64,000 bases of DNA from Ctena decussata (Eukaryota > Mollusca > Bivalvia > Lucinida > Lucinidae), in the NCBI GenBank assembly GCA_963989385.1, contig OZ022501.1, positions 84,800,979 through 84,864,978 on the forward strand. The letters are read 5' to 3'. Shown piece after piece: positions 48,556-60,239 of the stretch. Each line of letters opens with the position of its first letter. The stretch's first letter is position 1. The notes beneath the pieces were generated by a model. That model saw only the letters and a list, made by a program, of their open reading frames with translations, was not told where the DNA came from and made no database searches. The position numbers were made by a program, and so were the translations under genes.

Positions 48556-50786
48556 GTAACCTCTACAATCATCTTAGCTTTATTCGGATCCTCTAATGGG
48601 AAAAACCTTACCTTTAAATGACTAGTGATCATTCAAAACCTCAAATGCAGCCATCCAGTGGGACCACATATGTGGATTTTTGACGAACACGTATGCTGGC
48701 GTTTGCCTGTAGTGTGTTAGCGACTAGAGAAAGCTCTGTGTGGATGCAGTGGCTCGCCTGTGCCTTTGCTGTTCGTTTATTTGATATTCACTCTTTCAAC
48801 TCGAGCTAGTCTTTCGACAGCCATCAGCTGCAAGTGGATAGAGGGGCTATTTTCTTAATGCTAGATCTCTATCCGATATTTGCGAGGCAGTTTTAAACCA
48901 ATTTTGATTAAGAGCCGGTTCAGATTACAAGTGGGAACTAAATTGTCAATCAGTTTCCTGTCGTCTAATCTGCTCGACCCGCCATGCATCAAATAAACCA
49001 TACTGACCCTAAGTGCAAACGCAACTGTGATTGTTCACATTATCACGTTTCTTGGGCATGTATTGGCAGCATATTATTTCGCGGAAATGGAAGTTCAATC
49101 AGTCAAGCATCTTGCCGCACAATGGTTTTCAGTAAAGCAAATGGCATACATAATTTTGTACAAACACAGGATTAAAAGTTGAATCATGAATTTTATGTCA
49201 GATTATGAAACTTGTGATAGAGGTTTTGAAATCCATGTCAGAAAACCATAAATATATGATAGTGGTTTTCATACATAGGTTAGAAGTTCAAATATAGGTT
49301 TGTAATATAAAATCCTATGTTTGTAGACTTATTGTGCATTTGGCTTGCCATAGAAAAGGACTCTAAGGCCCGATTTCACGTCGCAGTTAGAACTCATTTT
49401 AACAAATTTAAAAAGTAACTACACTTCAGGAACTGACTAAATCAGATCCCAAACCCTATCCCCAACATCAAAGGGAAAGATTGACAAAGACATCCCAACA
49501 AACAATAAATTACAAGTGATACGCCGAGTCAGCAGCTCTTTCCCAAATAGATGGCAACTCAGCTATCTTTATTGAACTAAATAATTTAGACCAACAGACG
49601 GGTTACAACGGACTAAGCAAATTATATGAAAAACATTTAACAATTATTTTTACCTATTTTCTATTTTTATGATAGAAGGATTAAACTGAGAACACAATAA
49701 ATTAAACAGCACCGAACATAAAACAAATGCAACCGCAACAAAAGTACCGCCTTGGGACGGTCAGTAATAATAAGTCAGTAATAAGTTCGTGGTTTATTTT
49801 ACCGTAAGGCGCAGTGCAAACTTTCGGTGTTCCTAATGCAAATCCGTGAAGTAAGTTCCATGTGAAATCGGGCCTAAAAGTGAGTATGATGTTCCCTGTC
49901 GTAGTCAAGCACAGGCGTGATATGACTGAAAAAATGTTTAACGCGACACACATTAATACATAGTTTTATTCTCCAAGGATTTAAGATTGTTGAATTATTC
50001 GAATGCTGTAAGTTTATGATTTAAAAGAATGTACATGAGTAGATTTTATGTTTGGGTTGACTGCTGTTTGCTAGCGCGTCGCTTTATGCCCGGGCCTCCT
50101 GTGTGAATCCACCTGAAAGGCCATTTCACACATACACGACGCGATAATGCGATGCGACAATGCGATTATCATTTTTATAAGGTTTTGCGACCCAGTCAAC
50201 ATCTAAGGTCATGCCGAACCGGTCAGTTGCCCATTCGACACGGTTCCTGGTCTAAGCGGTTGACTATTACTTAGCCATTTAGCCGCCGGTAGTAACTGAC
50301 AACCACTGTGGGATAATAACAACAGAGACCATAACATCTCCCAAGAGATGACGCATTAGAGAAAGAAATATCTGACAGACGAAAGGGCTAAACATACATA
50401 AATCCAGCCCATTTATGTCGCACCTGCTGTAACCTCTGCAGGCCCGCCCTACTACACGCCAATGCAGCAACATGCCCCGCCCTAGTATATGCCAGTGCAG
50501 TAGGACTCCCCGGCTCCGGAAGCTTCATAATACCATCGAACCACCTGACCAAATCACGGTTGCAAATACAGCAGGCCCTTACCCTACTATATGCAAAGCA
50601 ATAGAATGCCTCGGAACTGGAAGCTACCCAGCACCATAACTCCACCAAACCACGCGAATAACGATACTAGAGCAGGTGATTGTAAAGCACTTTGCCCCAA
50701 ACATATTATGCTTTCCCCTTAACAAACGGCCAGCTGTTAGAGCCTGAAGGGCTAGAAATTGAAAAAAAGATACTTTTTGCTTTTAG
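48556..50786 (+). other. Intron, pair 1
   Basis: No further exon is found. Inverse similarity to later introns occurs near 49745 (CCGCCTTGGGACGGTCAG). The open frames here are short and lack domains. Confidence 0.5.
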
Positions 50787-50876
50787 ACAGATCTCCAGTC
50801 CAAACATGAGACTGTCCAACGAGAATCAGAAAGATTAAAAAGTTTGGTTGCCCAGAAAGAAGAAGCCATCAGAAAG
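50787..50876 (+). CDS. Coiled-coil gene, 30-codon exon, pair 1
   Basis: Acceptor TTGCTTTTAG, donor AAG|GTATAC, phase 0. Encodes TDLQSKHETVQRESERLK then SLVAQKEEAIRK. L3, V10 and L17 continue the seven-residue spacing from L8, L15 and L22 of the preceding exon, so the zipper crosses the junction. Nearly identical to the exons at 53886 and 57480. Confidence 0.9.
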
Positions 50877-52065
50877 GTATACTAATAAACATAGTAATTT
50901 ACATACAGTCTTGTACCTTATCAGAAGTTGTAGACTGTTTTAGATATAAATGTATATAAAATGCAAAGACGCCACGTTGCAACCTTGTTCAGCTGATGCG
51001 AAAGCACGATGATGCTTTGAATCACATGTGTCTAGGGGCCGCGTGGAAGATCTTCATTTACATGTAATTATATATGTCTTAAATGGTGTAATCCTCAATC
51101 AATAAAGTCTTAACTTAATATCTGATTCAGCAGAAAGAATGACAGGGCTATTACAAGTAGCTATCAGCCCTGCTGCTCTTCCTTTGTTGTACCTTGGAAT
51201 ATCTCAGCCGCATAGTGTGCTCAGATATAATGGATGTCTTGGATTATTACAAACTTCTCCTTGTCAGGTAACATGCATTCAGAAAAAAGCACAGGAAGTT
51301 GTGAAATTCAGTTGAATATGAGTATAAATAATTTTGCTAACACTTGACATGATATGTCCATATATTGGATTTTATGACAGCATTGGACATTACTACTTTG
51401 GCTCCTTTAGGGCGACATGTTTGGCAACGGCATAGATGGTAAAGCACTGAAATGAAAAGACTCTTTCCTATGCTTTACACAACAGCAAGCGGTTGTTGGC
51501 AGAGTAATCCTGTTTGAGTGTTTTGTATAGTGTACCCAGGGCACAAGATACCCATACTGTTGTTAAAAGGTGTGAAAGGTGAAGTTTTCCGATGCCCTTA
51601 TCCCCCGGTCGACATTTTAGGCACTAGCATTTATAAATGTTACTTCACAAAGATTGATAGAGATTTACATGTCATTCCGGATTCTCTGAGAGTGCCGAAG
51701 ATAGGCTTACTATGTTTGTCTGCGATGAGAGCAAGGGATAGGTTCCTCTGGTCGTGGGTAGTTTTAGTGAGTGACTCGTTTTGAAGTGTCACAAGCTATC
51801 GACTAAGTTTCAGAGTAATCAACAAATTAAAAGCAGCTACGCCCTAACTAAAAGCAAACCATAATGCTAGCACAACTGAGTACACTTCAAAAATGGAAAC
51901 AGTTGATACCTTATTTTACCTGGCTATTCGAATATTACTTTGAGCGTTTAATCACATGGAAACATAGTAACGACTGATGGACTTAGTTATATTTACTATC
52001 TCAAATTAGAGAAAAAGGTACATGGATCATCTGTTGTGCCTACATTTTTACTCGATGCTCTTCAG
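50877..52065 (+). other. Intron homologous to 53976-55151 and 57570-60161
   Basis: Passages such as TTACATACAGTCTTGTACCTTA, split here only by a few changes, GACAGGGCTATTACAAGTAG and CAGGTAACATGCATTCAGAA recur in the corresponding later introns in the same order. The whole genomic unit was therefore duplicated, not only the exons. Confidence 0.75.
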
Positions 52066-52143
52066 GCTGCGGCAAAACAGGCGGAGTTGGAAGGCTGCGT
52101 TGCATCACTACAGAAAGAAAATCAACAACTTAAACAATCTGAG
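52066..52143 (+). CDS. Coiled-coil gene, 26-codon exon, pair 2
   Basis: Acceptor GCTCTTCAG, donor GAG|GTATAA, phase 0. Encodes AAAKQAELEGCVASLQKE then NQQLKQSE. L8, V12, L15 and L22 occupy heptad core positions. Differs at few positions from the exon at 55152. Confidence 0.9.
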
Positions 52144-52194
52144 GTATAATCAGTTAGCGCGATATAGTTCTTTTCAGCATTTTTAACTTTTTAA

Positions 52195-52355
52195 ACAAAA
52201 CCGGTGTCTCCGCCCTACTCCCTCCCCATGCCCCTTCATCCAAAAGGTAGGTGGCGTTATGTTTTAAGCATCTGTGTTATGTTTTACACATAACGCCACC
52301 TACCTTTTTTGATGAGGGTATGGAGAGGGAGTAGGGCGGAGACATCGGTTTTGTT
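52195..52355. mobile_element. Short foldback MITE
   Basis: AACAAAACCGGTGTCTCCGC at the left pairs with the inverse at the right; the stem continues through CCTACTCCCTCCCCAT and AAGGTAGGTGGCGTTATGT around a short loop near 52275. Located in the intron between pair 2 exons. Confidence 0.8.
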
Positions 52356-52564
52356 ACAAAAAAACAACAAAAAAAAACAGGAGTCCACCTACATTTGTAA
52401 TAGAATTAAGCCCCTTTTGATTTTACTGCATAATTTGAAACTGCATTTTAGTTCGGATTTGGTATTCTTTTTGTCACTTTCAACCAGTTGAATATATTTT
52501 TAGGGGTTTAGCGACACTAGGGAAGTTAAATACAGAAACTCGCTCGCACTAAAATTGGTATGGA

Positions 52565-52705
52565 TACGTTTATATTTGAACACATATAAAGGTTTGTCAG
52601 CTGATGTTTGGAGATAGATAACTCATTAATCTCTAAATATCAGCTGACAAACCTTTATATTTGTGAAAATCTCTTAACATCAGCTGACAAACCCTTATAT
52701 TTGTT
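52565..52705. repeat. Foldback with AAAGGTTTGTCAGCTGATGT arms
   Basis: The left arm (52588-52610) is inverted twice on the right (52639-52662 and 52675-52698), giving a partly duplicated hairpin. Intronic. Confidence 0.75.
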
Positions 52706-52789
52706 CAAAATGTTATGAAAATATATTCATCTGGTTGAAAGTTATAGAGAGTTATAATAACAATTCCGCATTAAAATGCAGCTTAAATT

Positions 52790-53025
52790 ACGATTCTACT
52801 CTGCACATCGTCAAACGATGCTTTATATTTGAGGGTTTTCAATTACAGAGCGGGTGGAATTTTCAAACTGAAAATAACCAAGAAGCACTAGTTCGGAAAA
52901 CAAATAACGATTCTACTCTGCACATCGTCAAACGATGCTTTATATTTGAGGGTTTTCAATTACAGAGCGGGTGGAATTTTGATACTGCAAATAACCAAGA
53001 AGCACTAGTCTGGCAAAACTGTAGA
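52790..53025. repeat. Two 117-bp tandem units in an open frame
   Basis: ACGATTCTACTCTGCACATC starts units at about 52790 and 52907. The period of 117 bp equals 39 codons, which keeps a 114-codon frame open (52735-53079). The sequence merges into the 156-bp satellite that follows, so I read it as repeat rather than gene. Confidence 0.75.
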
Positions 53026-53089
53026 TGTAGTTATGATTTTGCACTCTGCACATTGACAGATGCTTATTTTATCAGGTGACCACTTCATA

Positions 53090-53780
53090 TCTTCAACAGT
53101 TTTAAAGTTAGAGAAATGGTTTTTGAGTTACAGAGTGGACATGACTGTATGGCAAAATCTACTATACTATTTTTAATTGTTAAGGGCCATAATTTCTAAA
53201 CGATATAATCCAGAGTTACGGTTCTTGCACTCTACACGTTGTCTTATGATGATTTACATTTATGTAAAGTTTCATGACAATATCTCAAACCGTTTTTGAA
53301 TTACAGGGCGGATACGAGATCTACTATTTTTAATTATTAAAGGGCCATAAGTTCAAAACGATATAATCTAGAGTTACGGCTCTTGCACTTCGGACGTTAT
53401 CTTATAATGCTTTACATTTGTATAAAGTTTCATGTAAATATCTCAAACCGTTTTTGAATTACAGAGCGGACACGAAATCTACTATTTTTAATTGTTAAAG
53501 GGCCATAATTTCAAAACGATATAATCTAGAGTTACGGTTCATGCATCACAGAAATACTTGAAATGATTTTGATATACGGAGTGGACATTGGAAATGGTTT
53601 TTGAGTTTCAGAGTGGACATGACTGTATGGCAAAATCTACTATTTTTAATTGTTAAAGGGCCATAATTTCAAATTGATATAATCCAAAGTTACGGTTCTT
53701 GCACTCTGCACGTCATCTTATGATGCTGAAAATATCTCAAACCGTTTTTAATTACAGGGCGGAAACGGTTTTGTGACAGA
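53090..53780. repeat. Satellite of about 156-bp units, four copies
   Basis: GGGCCATAATTTC or a variant recurs near 53185, 53343, 53500 and 53657, with TACTATTTTTAATTGTTAAA before it and GAGTTACGGTTCTTGCACTC after. It ends in GACAGACAGACGGATCGA. Related in style to the repeat at 45640 but a different sequence. Confidence 0.85.
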
Positions 53781-53885
53781 CAGACGGATCGATAGACAGA
53801 TGGACAGACGACCATTGCAAAATCAATATGTCTCCCTACCCTTCGGGGGGAGACAAAACAAGATATACCTTTTTGTTGCTTGTAG

Positions 53886-53975
53886 AAAGACCTCCAGTCT
53901 AAACATGAGACTGTCCAACGAGAATCAGAAAGATTAAAAAGTGTGATTGTCCAGAAAGATGAAACCCTCAAAAAG
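53886..53975 (+). CDS. Coiled-coil gene, 30-codon exon, pair 2
   Basis: Acceptor GTTGCTTGTAG, donor AAG|GTACAC, phase 0. Encodes KDLQSKHETVQRESERLK then SVIVQKDETLKK. Heptad residues L3, V10 and L17 are kept. Confidence 0.9.
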
Positions 53976-54054
53976 GTACACTTATAAAAAACAGTCATTT
54001 ACATACAGTCCTGTACCTTATCAAAAAAGTGGATTGTTTTCCATTACACATAAC

Positions 54055-54292
54055 TGAGCCAAGACACGAGAAAACCAACAAAGTGGTTGAGCGCCCAGCG
54101 CAGACTCAAAACAGCCCGGGCATCCGCCCAGTCAGATCAGAGTATTCGCCGTCCACACATATGTAGCTTAGGACCTTAGCTACCCTTTCAGCGCTTAGCG
54201 ACGAGTCTGAGCGGACTGGGCGGATGCCCAGGCTGATCTGAGTATGCGCTGGGCAAACAACCACTTTGTTGGTTTTCTCGTGTCGCGGCTCA
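54055..54292. mobile_element. Foldback MITE, family 2 copy 3
   Basis: The ends TGAGCCAAGACACGAGAAAA and the inverse, with long internal pairing (GGCATCCGCCCAGTCAGATC with its complement). Located in the intron after the pair 2 exons, inside a duplicated intron; the other duplicates lack it, so it arrived after duplication. Confidence 0.85.
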
Positions 54293-55151
54293 CTATTATA
54301 TGTTTGAATCACACAGGATTGTTGGCCGCTTGAAAACTTTGCTTTTTCATGTGATTGTGTATGTGCTGAATGTTGTAATCTTCTATCGATCAAGTTTTTT
54401 CTAATTACTAACTCTGTATCAAAAGTGGCAAGGCTTTTGCAATAAACTATCAGCTCTTCTCTTCGACTTTTGTACCTTGTAGGATATCCTAACGCAAAGT
54501 GTGCTCAAATGCCATGGCTGTCCTGGAGGAATACAAATTAATCCCACACAGGCAACATGCATTCAGAAAAGAAACACAGTTGTGAAACTCAATTGAATAT
54601 AGTAAGATATGATTTTGCTAAAACTGAACATAATATATTTATTTTTCACTATGTGAAAGCATTCGATAGCCTACTGCATTAGCTCATATAGAGCGGACTG
54701 TTTAACAACTGCTTATGTGGTTACACATTCAAGAATCACTTGTCTCCGCTAGACATGATTTCTCATGCCCTGGTTAATTCATCATGCGATAATTCAAACA
54801 CTTAAAATTCAAAATGTATTGTCCTTCAAAAAAATAGCATGATTTCGTTATTTCCGAATTTTAGTTAAAAGACAATTGTTATTGGTTTTGTGCTCACTGA
54901 ACGACGGATCGTCTTTGAACTTTGTGTCATATATGAACCAGGGCATGAGAAATCATGTCTAGCGGAGACAAGTGATTCTTGTAAGTAGGTGTTATATAAT
55001 ATAGGCAGCGAAAAGCAAAAACGCGGATCCGATTATGCGGGTGCGCAAGTCTCTTTGCATTTTTGTCGTTCGCAAAATTCATAAATAGTGCCAATCACGA
55101 GATGGATCATATATAGTGACTTCATTTTCACGGGATGTTTATTATCTTCAG

Positions 55152-55229
55152 GCTACGACGAAAGAGACGGAATTGAAAGACTGCGTTGCATCACTACAGA
55201 AAGAAAATCAACAAATTAAAAAATCTGAG
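55152..55229 (+). CDS. Coiled-coil gene, 26-codon exon, pair 3
   Basis: Acceptor ATTATCTTCAG, donor GAG|GTATAG, phase 0. Encodes ATTKETELKDCVASLQKE then NQQIKKSE. Heptad positions L8, V12, L15 and I22 are kept. Its acceptor environment (TTTTCACGGGATGTTTATTA) matches that of the exon at 60162. Confidence 0.9.
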
Positions 55230-57479
55230 GTATAGTCATTTAGCTCGATAGAGTCCTTTTCAACATTTATAAATGGGGGGAGATATAATAATAAAAACAC
55301 ATACATGCGGATTAAAAGGGAAACCGGCGACTGAAGCTCAATCAATCCATACTTGTAGAAATGTGAAAGTAAACACTTCTATAAATATACTACTTTGATC
55401 ATAATTATGATAATAATGACTTGTAATCCATAATTAATATTATTTGTAATTAATTATTCGGTTAGAGTCATTATTTACACAGATATAGAACTGGTTGAAT
55501 CCATGTTTTGGTACATGAAAGGTGTCCAGTTGACTTTGAAATTTACAAAATCACAGTATGTTTTTCCCTGGTTTTCGCTGCCAATCCATTACAGAGTCAA
55601 TGTGAGGCTAAGTAAGCCGAATCTACATAGTCTGAGCTACCTACTTTCTTATGAATGTTATTTGTATTGATACTAATGCAATGTTATAATAATCCCAGAT
55701 TTTAAATCCCTCTACAGCCCTTGAAAGAATAGAATAATATCACACTAGCAGAAAATAAGACAAGACAAATAGTTAGACTGCTATTGGTTTTGAGAGCGCA
55801 ATGTGGGATTCGATTGTATTAATTCCTGACATTGCCTATCTTTTTACCTTAGCTCACTCCCTCTTTCAATACTTAGGTTATAAATGTTTCGAACCACTGC
55901 AGGAGCAGACGGCGAGGGTTTGGATCCAACCCACCTCTAAGACCCCAACCCCACCCCTAATTTATCTTTGACTGACTGTTTCAAGGCGGTACTTTTGTTG
56001 AGGTTCCTTAATTTACCATGTTGTTATGTGTGCTTCTCTATGGTTTTCTATGGTCTCCTGAATAGCTGCCCATTCTGCTCTTTGTTTTTTGTTTTGTTTT
56101 GTAATTTGAAATAGAAAATAGGTACAATAGACGTTGCTTCGGTTTTTAGTTAGGGTAGCTTAATGACCACCTGTTTGGGGAAGAGCTGTTCATTCGATTT
56201 ACCGAGTTTCGTAAACTTTAGTCAATTTGTGTGTGTGCTTCTTTTCTTTTTTGGTTTTGAGGTCTGGATGTGGGATTAATTGTATGTATTCTTGTTCATT
56301 GCCTATCCATTGTACTGTTATGATAAGGGATGAGGGTAAACATTTCTAGTATTTGTTATTTATCTCATGTCTTTTATTTTATTCTATATGTATGGACTTT
56401 AGTAGTATTTTCGGAAAAAAGTGAAATCCATAACGTGGGATGTTCATTCATGTCCTCACCTTGCGCGGTGCCTATTCAAATCAATTTAAATTTGTGCTTT
56501 TAACGAGTTAGAGGGTTATCATGCGAACCGAACAACCAACTAAATGTTTTGAACCACTTCAGATACTGAGGGTGAGGTTGGGCCTGTAAAATCGATTTAA
56601 GCCCCCCAGTAATTCATTACTGACCGTTCCAAGGCGGTAGTTCTGTTGTGGTTCTCTGTTGCCTGTTTTTGGTGTCAGAGTTTCTGTGATGGTTTACCTT
56701 ATGTATGTTCTTATTATTTTTGGTTCGGTTTGGGTTGCTGAGTGGCCACCTTTTGGGAACAAGTTGCTCACTCGGTTGGCCATATGTTCTCTGTATCTTG
56801 ATTATTTGTAATCTTAGTTGTTTCCAACTATGGTTTGAGGGCTGGATTTGGATTTTGATTGTTTCAGTTTCTGGTCTTTGCATACTTTTTACTTTTACAA
56901 TGCTTTAGCATTGGCATTGATGAACGAATTTATTTATTTTCATATTCAAATTTAGAACTAAAGTAATTCATCACCAATAATCCTGGTACATTTACTTTAA
57001 AAATATGCCAAACTTTTGGCGAGGAGTATATATAAATGTTTTGGTCAACTAATATAAAACATTTCATTGCACTTGTCTAATTTATGGAAGCAAATCTGAT
57101 GCTAAATGTAGTCTCAGGATTTTCTTTACCAAATTTGTGGCTCTGTAAGTGGCCCCTGAATGTCCTCAATCGAACATTTACATAGAGAACACAGAAACAA
57201 ATAAAAAGATACGAAAAAGCGGTCTTTTATATGAAACCAAACCCATGTAAAATGACTAACACCACATTCACCGCATAAAAACAACCGAGAGAAAAAACAT
57301 AGAAGGCATTAGAAACAAAATCGTTGAAGATTTATTATCGGACAAACAAAAACAGCCTGCATTATAGCTAAACTACAAGAATTGTTTCAATACATGCGAA
57401 TAATCGATGAGTAACAGAAGTCCAGCTCTTACTGCCTGAAAGGTTAGTACTTAAAAGATACTTCATGTTTTGCTTGTAG
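55230..57479 (+). other. Intron, pair 3, with dispersed repeats
   Basis: 55880-56000 and 56540-56660 are diverged copies (AACCACT.CAG, then CCGTTCCAAGGCGGTA), and an inverted relative lies at 60840-60930. 56770-56897 matches 47593-47722. No additional exon recognised. Confidence 0.6.
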
Positions 57480-57569
57480 AAAGACTTCCAGTCCAAACAT
57501 GAGACTGCCCAACGAGAATCAGAAAAATTAAAGATTTTGGTTGCCCAAAAAGATGAAACCCTCAAGTAG
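57480..57569 (+). CDS. Coiled-coil gene, 30-codon exon, pair 3, ends in TAG
   Basis: Acceptor TTTGCTTGTAG and donor TAG|GTGAGC are both strong. Encodes KDFQSKHETAQRESEKLK then ILVAQKDETLK, then an in-frame TAG (57567-57569) where the sister exons have AAG. The AAG-to-TAG change is one base at the last codon before the donor. Including this exon would truncate the protein, so it may be a poison exon, skipped, or a sign the duplicate has decayed. Skipping it alone would keep frame but shift the heptad register by two residues. Confidence 0.75.
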   Translation, partial: KDFQSKHETAQRESEKLKILVAQKDETLK

Positions 57570-57595
57570 GTGAGCACGTTTATTTACTTACAGTC

Positions 57596-57770
57596 TTATA
57601 CCTTATCGTTTTTAATATACAAATATATATATATTTGTGCTGAGCACTTTTGTGCTGACAGTCTTATACCTTATCGTTTTATACTTTTATACTTACAGTC
57701 TTATACCTTATCGTTTTTAATATACAAATATATATATATTTGTGCTGAGCACAAAAGTGCTGAGCACTTT
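57596..57770. repeat. Tandem TTATACCTTATCGTTTT units with AT palindromes
   Basis: A unit containing CAGTCTTATACCTTATCG and CAAATATATATATATTTG recurs twice to three times over about 90 bp, with GTGCTGAGCAC palindromes. It directly precedes the Penelope-like fragment. Confidence 0.7.
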
Positions 57771-57771
57771 T

Positions 57772-58540
57772 GCTTGCAAGGACATGACTTTCTCAGTCAT
57801 GCCTCTGTTTGCTGCTTAGAAAGCAATTCAGAGTGGAAAGACAATGCCAGAAAAAGTCGTGAGAGCTACTGGATACGTCGTCTTAACACTTTGAATCCAA
57901 GCGGCATTAACAAAGGAGATTAGCCTCGGTCCCACCTTCAGTCTATTTCTGCAGGGGCATCTTGCATTATTCCAGACATACAGTGTTCCACTCTTGCTTT
58001 TGTAGCGATGTAATTACATGTAAAATTCTCTTTTTCCTTCATTATGGTGAGTTTTGCATCATAGCTGAATGGCCAGTATACAGAATGTATGTATATCGCT
58101 ATAAATACACCGCTACAAATCGCATAATACGATTTTTCTCATTTTGGCAGCCATTTGCAATTTCAAATTCGAACTGGGGCCGTGAAACGGCCGCCTTGTA
58201 GCAATTTTGCTTTGTTAAACGACCTTTTTTCAATTTCTTTGGTCGTTTAATGTGAATTTGAATAGTAAATTGAGAAACGTTTTCATGATTATTTTGTTTT
58301 TTCTTGATTTACCTGTAGAAATGTTGAAATTTTGATTTTTTTCTTGTACCTGTAAACTCTGAAGAAGGCGAAAGCCGAAAGCGCTCAGTAAATATTGTTT
58401 TGCACTGTTGATGATTTAATCCTACCATATACTTATTTCAATCATTTTGAATCCATTTGTTGGATCCAGTGCTACCGGGAAGATTTTTGTTTGATGTTTG
58501 TCTCATTTCTCCCTATATATATATATATATATATATATAA
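57772..58540 (+). mobile_element. Penelope-like element fragment (GIY-YIG end and 3' region)
   Basis: The frame ending TAG at 57923 reads LQGHDFLSHASVCC, then KSRESYWIRRLNTLNPSGIN, which resembles the C-terminal end of the GIY-YIG endonuclease of Penelope-like retroelements. About 435 bp downstream (58359-58380) is CTGAAGA, a GGC-GAAA-GCC hairpin and GAAA, the core layout of the hammerhead ribozymes known from Penelope-like elements. The reverse transcriptase is absent. An (AT)n tract at 58515-58541 may end the copy. Lies in an intron, in the same sense as the gene. Confidence 0.55.
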
Positions 58541-60161
58541 ATGAAATAAGAGTTGACGTTACATGTTTTGTTATTTAATGATCAACTATGCAAAATATAT
58601 ATATATAAGCAATCACGTTGACCCTTAATTATTAGCTAATGCTGAAGTAGGACTTTTTAAGCACATGTTTTTCAGGACCGCATGAAAGACTAGCCGTTAC
58701 ATGTAATTGTGTTTGTGCTAAATGTTGTAAGCATCTATAAATGAAGTTTTTACTTAATTATATAACCTATGACAGGGCTCTCGATATCAACTATCGACCC
58801 TTCTGTCCGGCTTTTGATCCTTGAAAACAATGTAACTCTACCGCAGAGTAAGCTCCAATATCATGGCTATCCTGAAGAAATACAAACTTCTACCAGCCAG
58901 GTAACATAAATTCAGAAAAACACAGTTGCGAAACTCAGTTTAATATGATATTATCATGTGGCTAAAACTAGGACAACGAATGATCATTTATAATGCTCTT
59001 ATTGGATTCTGTATCTACATTCGATAGCATACTGTGTAAGCTCCTTTGAGGCGAACTGTTTGGCAACGGCATATATGGTAAGAATCTAAAACTGTTAGAC
59101 TCTTTTCTGTGCTATAGACTATAATAGGCGGCTGTATGCGGAGTAAGGTCTGACTGGATGTTTTGTCAGGTGTGTCCAGGGCACAGGAGACCCGTACTAT
59201 GCTAAAATTGTCCTAAGGGTGGAGCCTTCCGATGCAATTATCCCCGTGGTAAGACGCTGGAAGAAACGTCAGCTATAGACTTTTAGGCACTGGCACTTAT
59301 ACATGTAATTTGCTCCAGACAATTCAGATTGAAATGCAATTCTGGATTATCTAAAGGCGCGTAGGATAGATATACTAAGTTACTGTAGATGGTGAGCGCT
59401 AGAGACTAATCTCCCTGGTAATGGTTCAAGTGAGTGACTCGTTTGACGTCTCACATGCTATCAGTGTAGATTCAGATACCCACATAAATTTAAAGCAGCT
59501 GCACCGTAACTAGGAGCAACCGAACACGCTATTACTTTCAAGTATGCTGCACGCACTGAAAACAGTCCATTCCGTATTTCATCGAATAAGGGCTTACCAA
59601 ATATTATAATAAATATTTTATCCCGTGGAAAAGTAGTTATGATCAATCGACGTTACAGTACATTTACAAGATCTAATTCGAGAAAAAGTCAACCAGCCTT
59701 ATCAGTTACAAATAGTTACAAATAATAATAAGTGAAGTACAATGATGGTAAACCGTCGGGATGTTAAATTACAACATTTGCATACATAAATAGATGCCAA
59801 CAGACAATTCAAACACTTAATATTGAAAATATATTGTCCTTGAAACACTTTATAATTTCATTATATCAGAATTTTAGTTAAGCTACTCAATTGTGATAGA
59901 TTTTTGTGATAACTGAACCACACATCGTCTTTGGACTTGGTGTCATAAATGAGACTAATTTGAGTCTTGATTTATTTTTTGAGAAACTAGAAAATACATG
60001 TCGAAGTTAAACCAAAAAGGCAACGAATAGCAAAACCACTGATCCGACAGGTGCGCAAATGGCTTTGCATTTTTGTCATTCACACAATTGATAGATAGTT
60101 CCACTTACGAGGTGATTCATATTTTGTGCCTTCATTTTCACGGAATGTTTATTATCCTCAG
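58541..60161 (+). other. Intron, duplicated portion
   Basis: 58640-59400 parallels 50940-51780 and 54300-54700 (ACATGTAATTGTGTTTGTGC, ACAAACTTCTACCAGCCAGG). Its order matches the earlier introns, supporting tandem duplication of whole units. No additional exon found. Confidence 0.65.
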
Positions 60162-60239
60162 GCTACGGCGAAAGAGGCGGAATTGGACGGCTACATTGCA
60201 ACACTGCAGAACAAAATTCAACAACAACAAAAATCTGAG
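60162..60239 (+). CDS. Coiled-coil gene, 26-codon exon, pair 4
   Basis: Acceptor ATTATCCTCAG, donor GAG|GTATAA, phase 0. Encodes ATAKEAELDGYIATLQNK then IQQQQKSE. L8, I12, L15 and I19 are heptad core residues; Q22 replaces leucine. Confidence 0.88.

Noticed and set aside
52735..53079. 114-codon open frame with a tandem duplicated segment
   Set aside because: The duplication period happens to be 117 bp, which keeps the frame open; the unit grades into the neighbouring 156-bp satellite.
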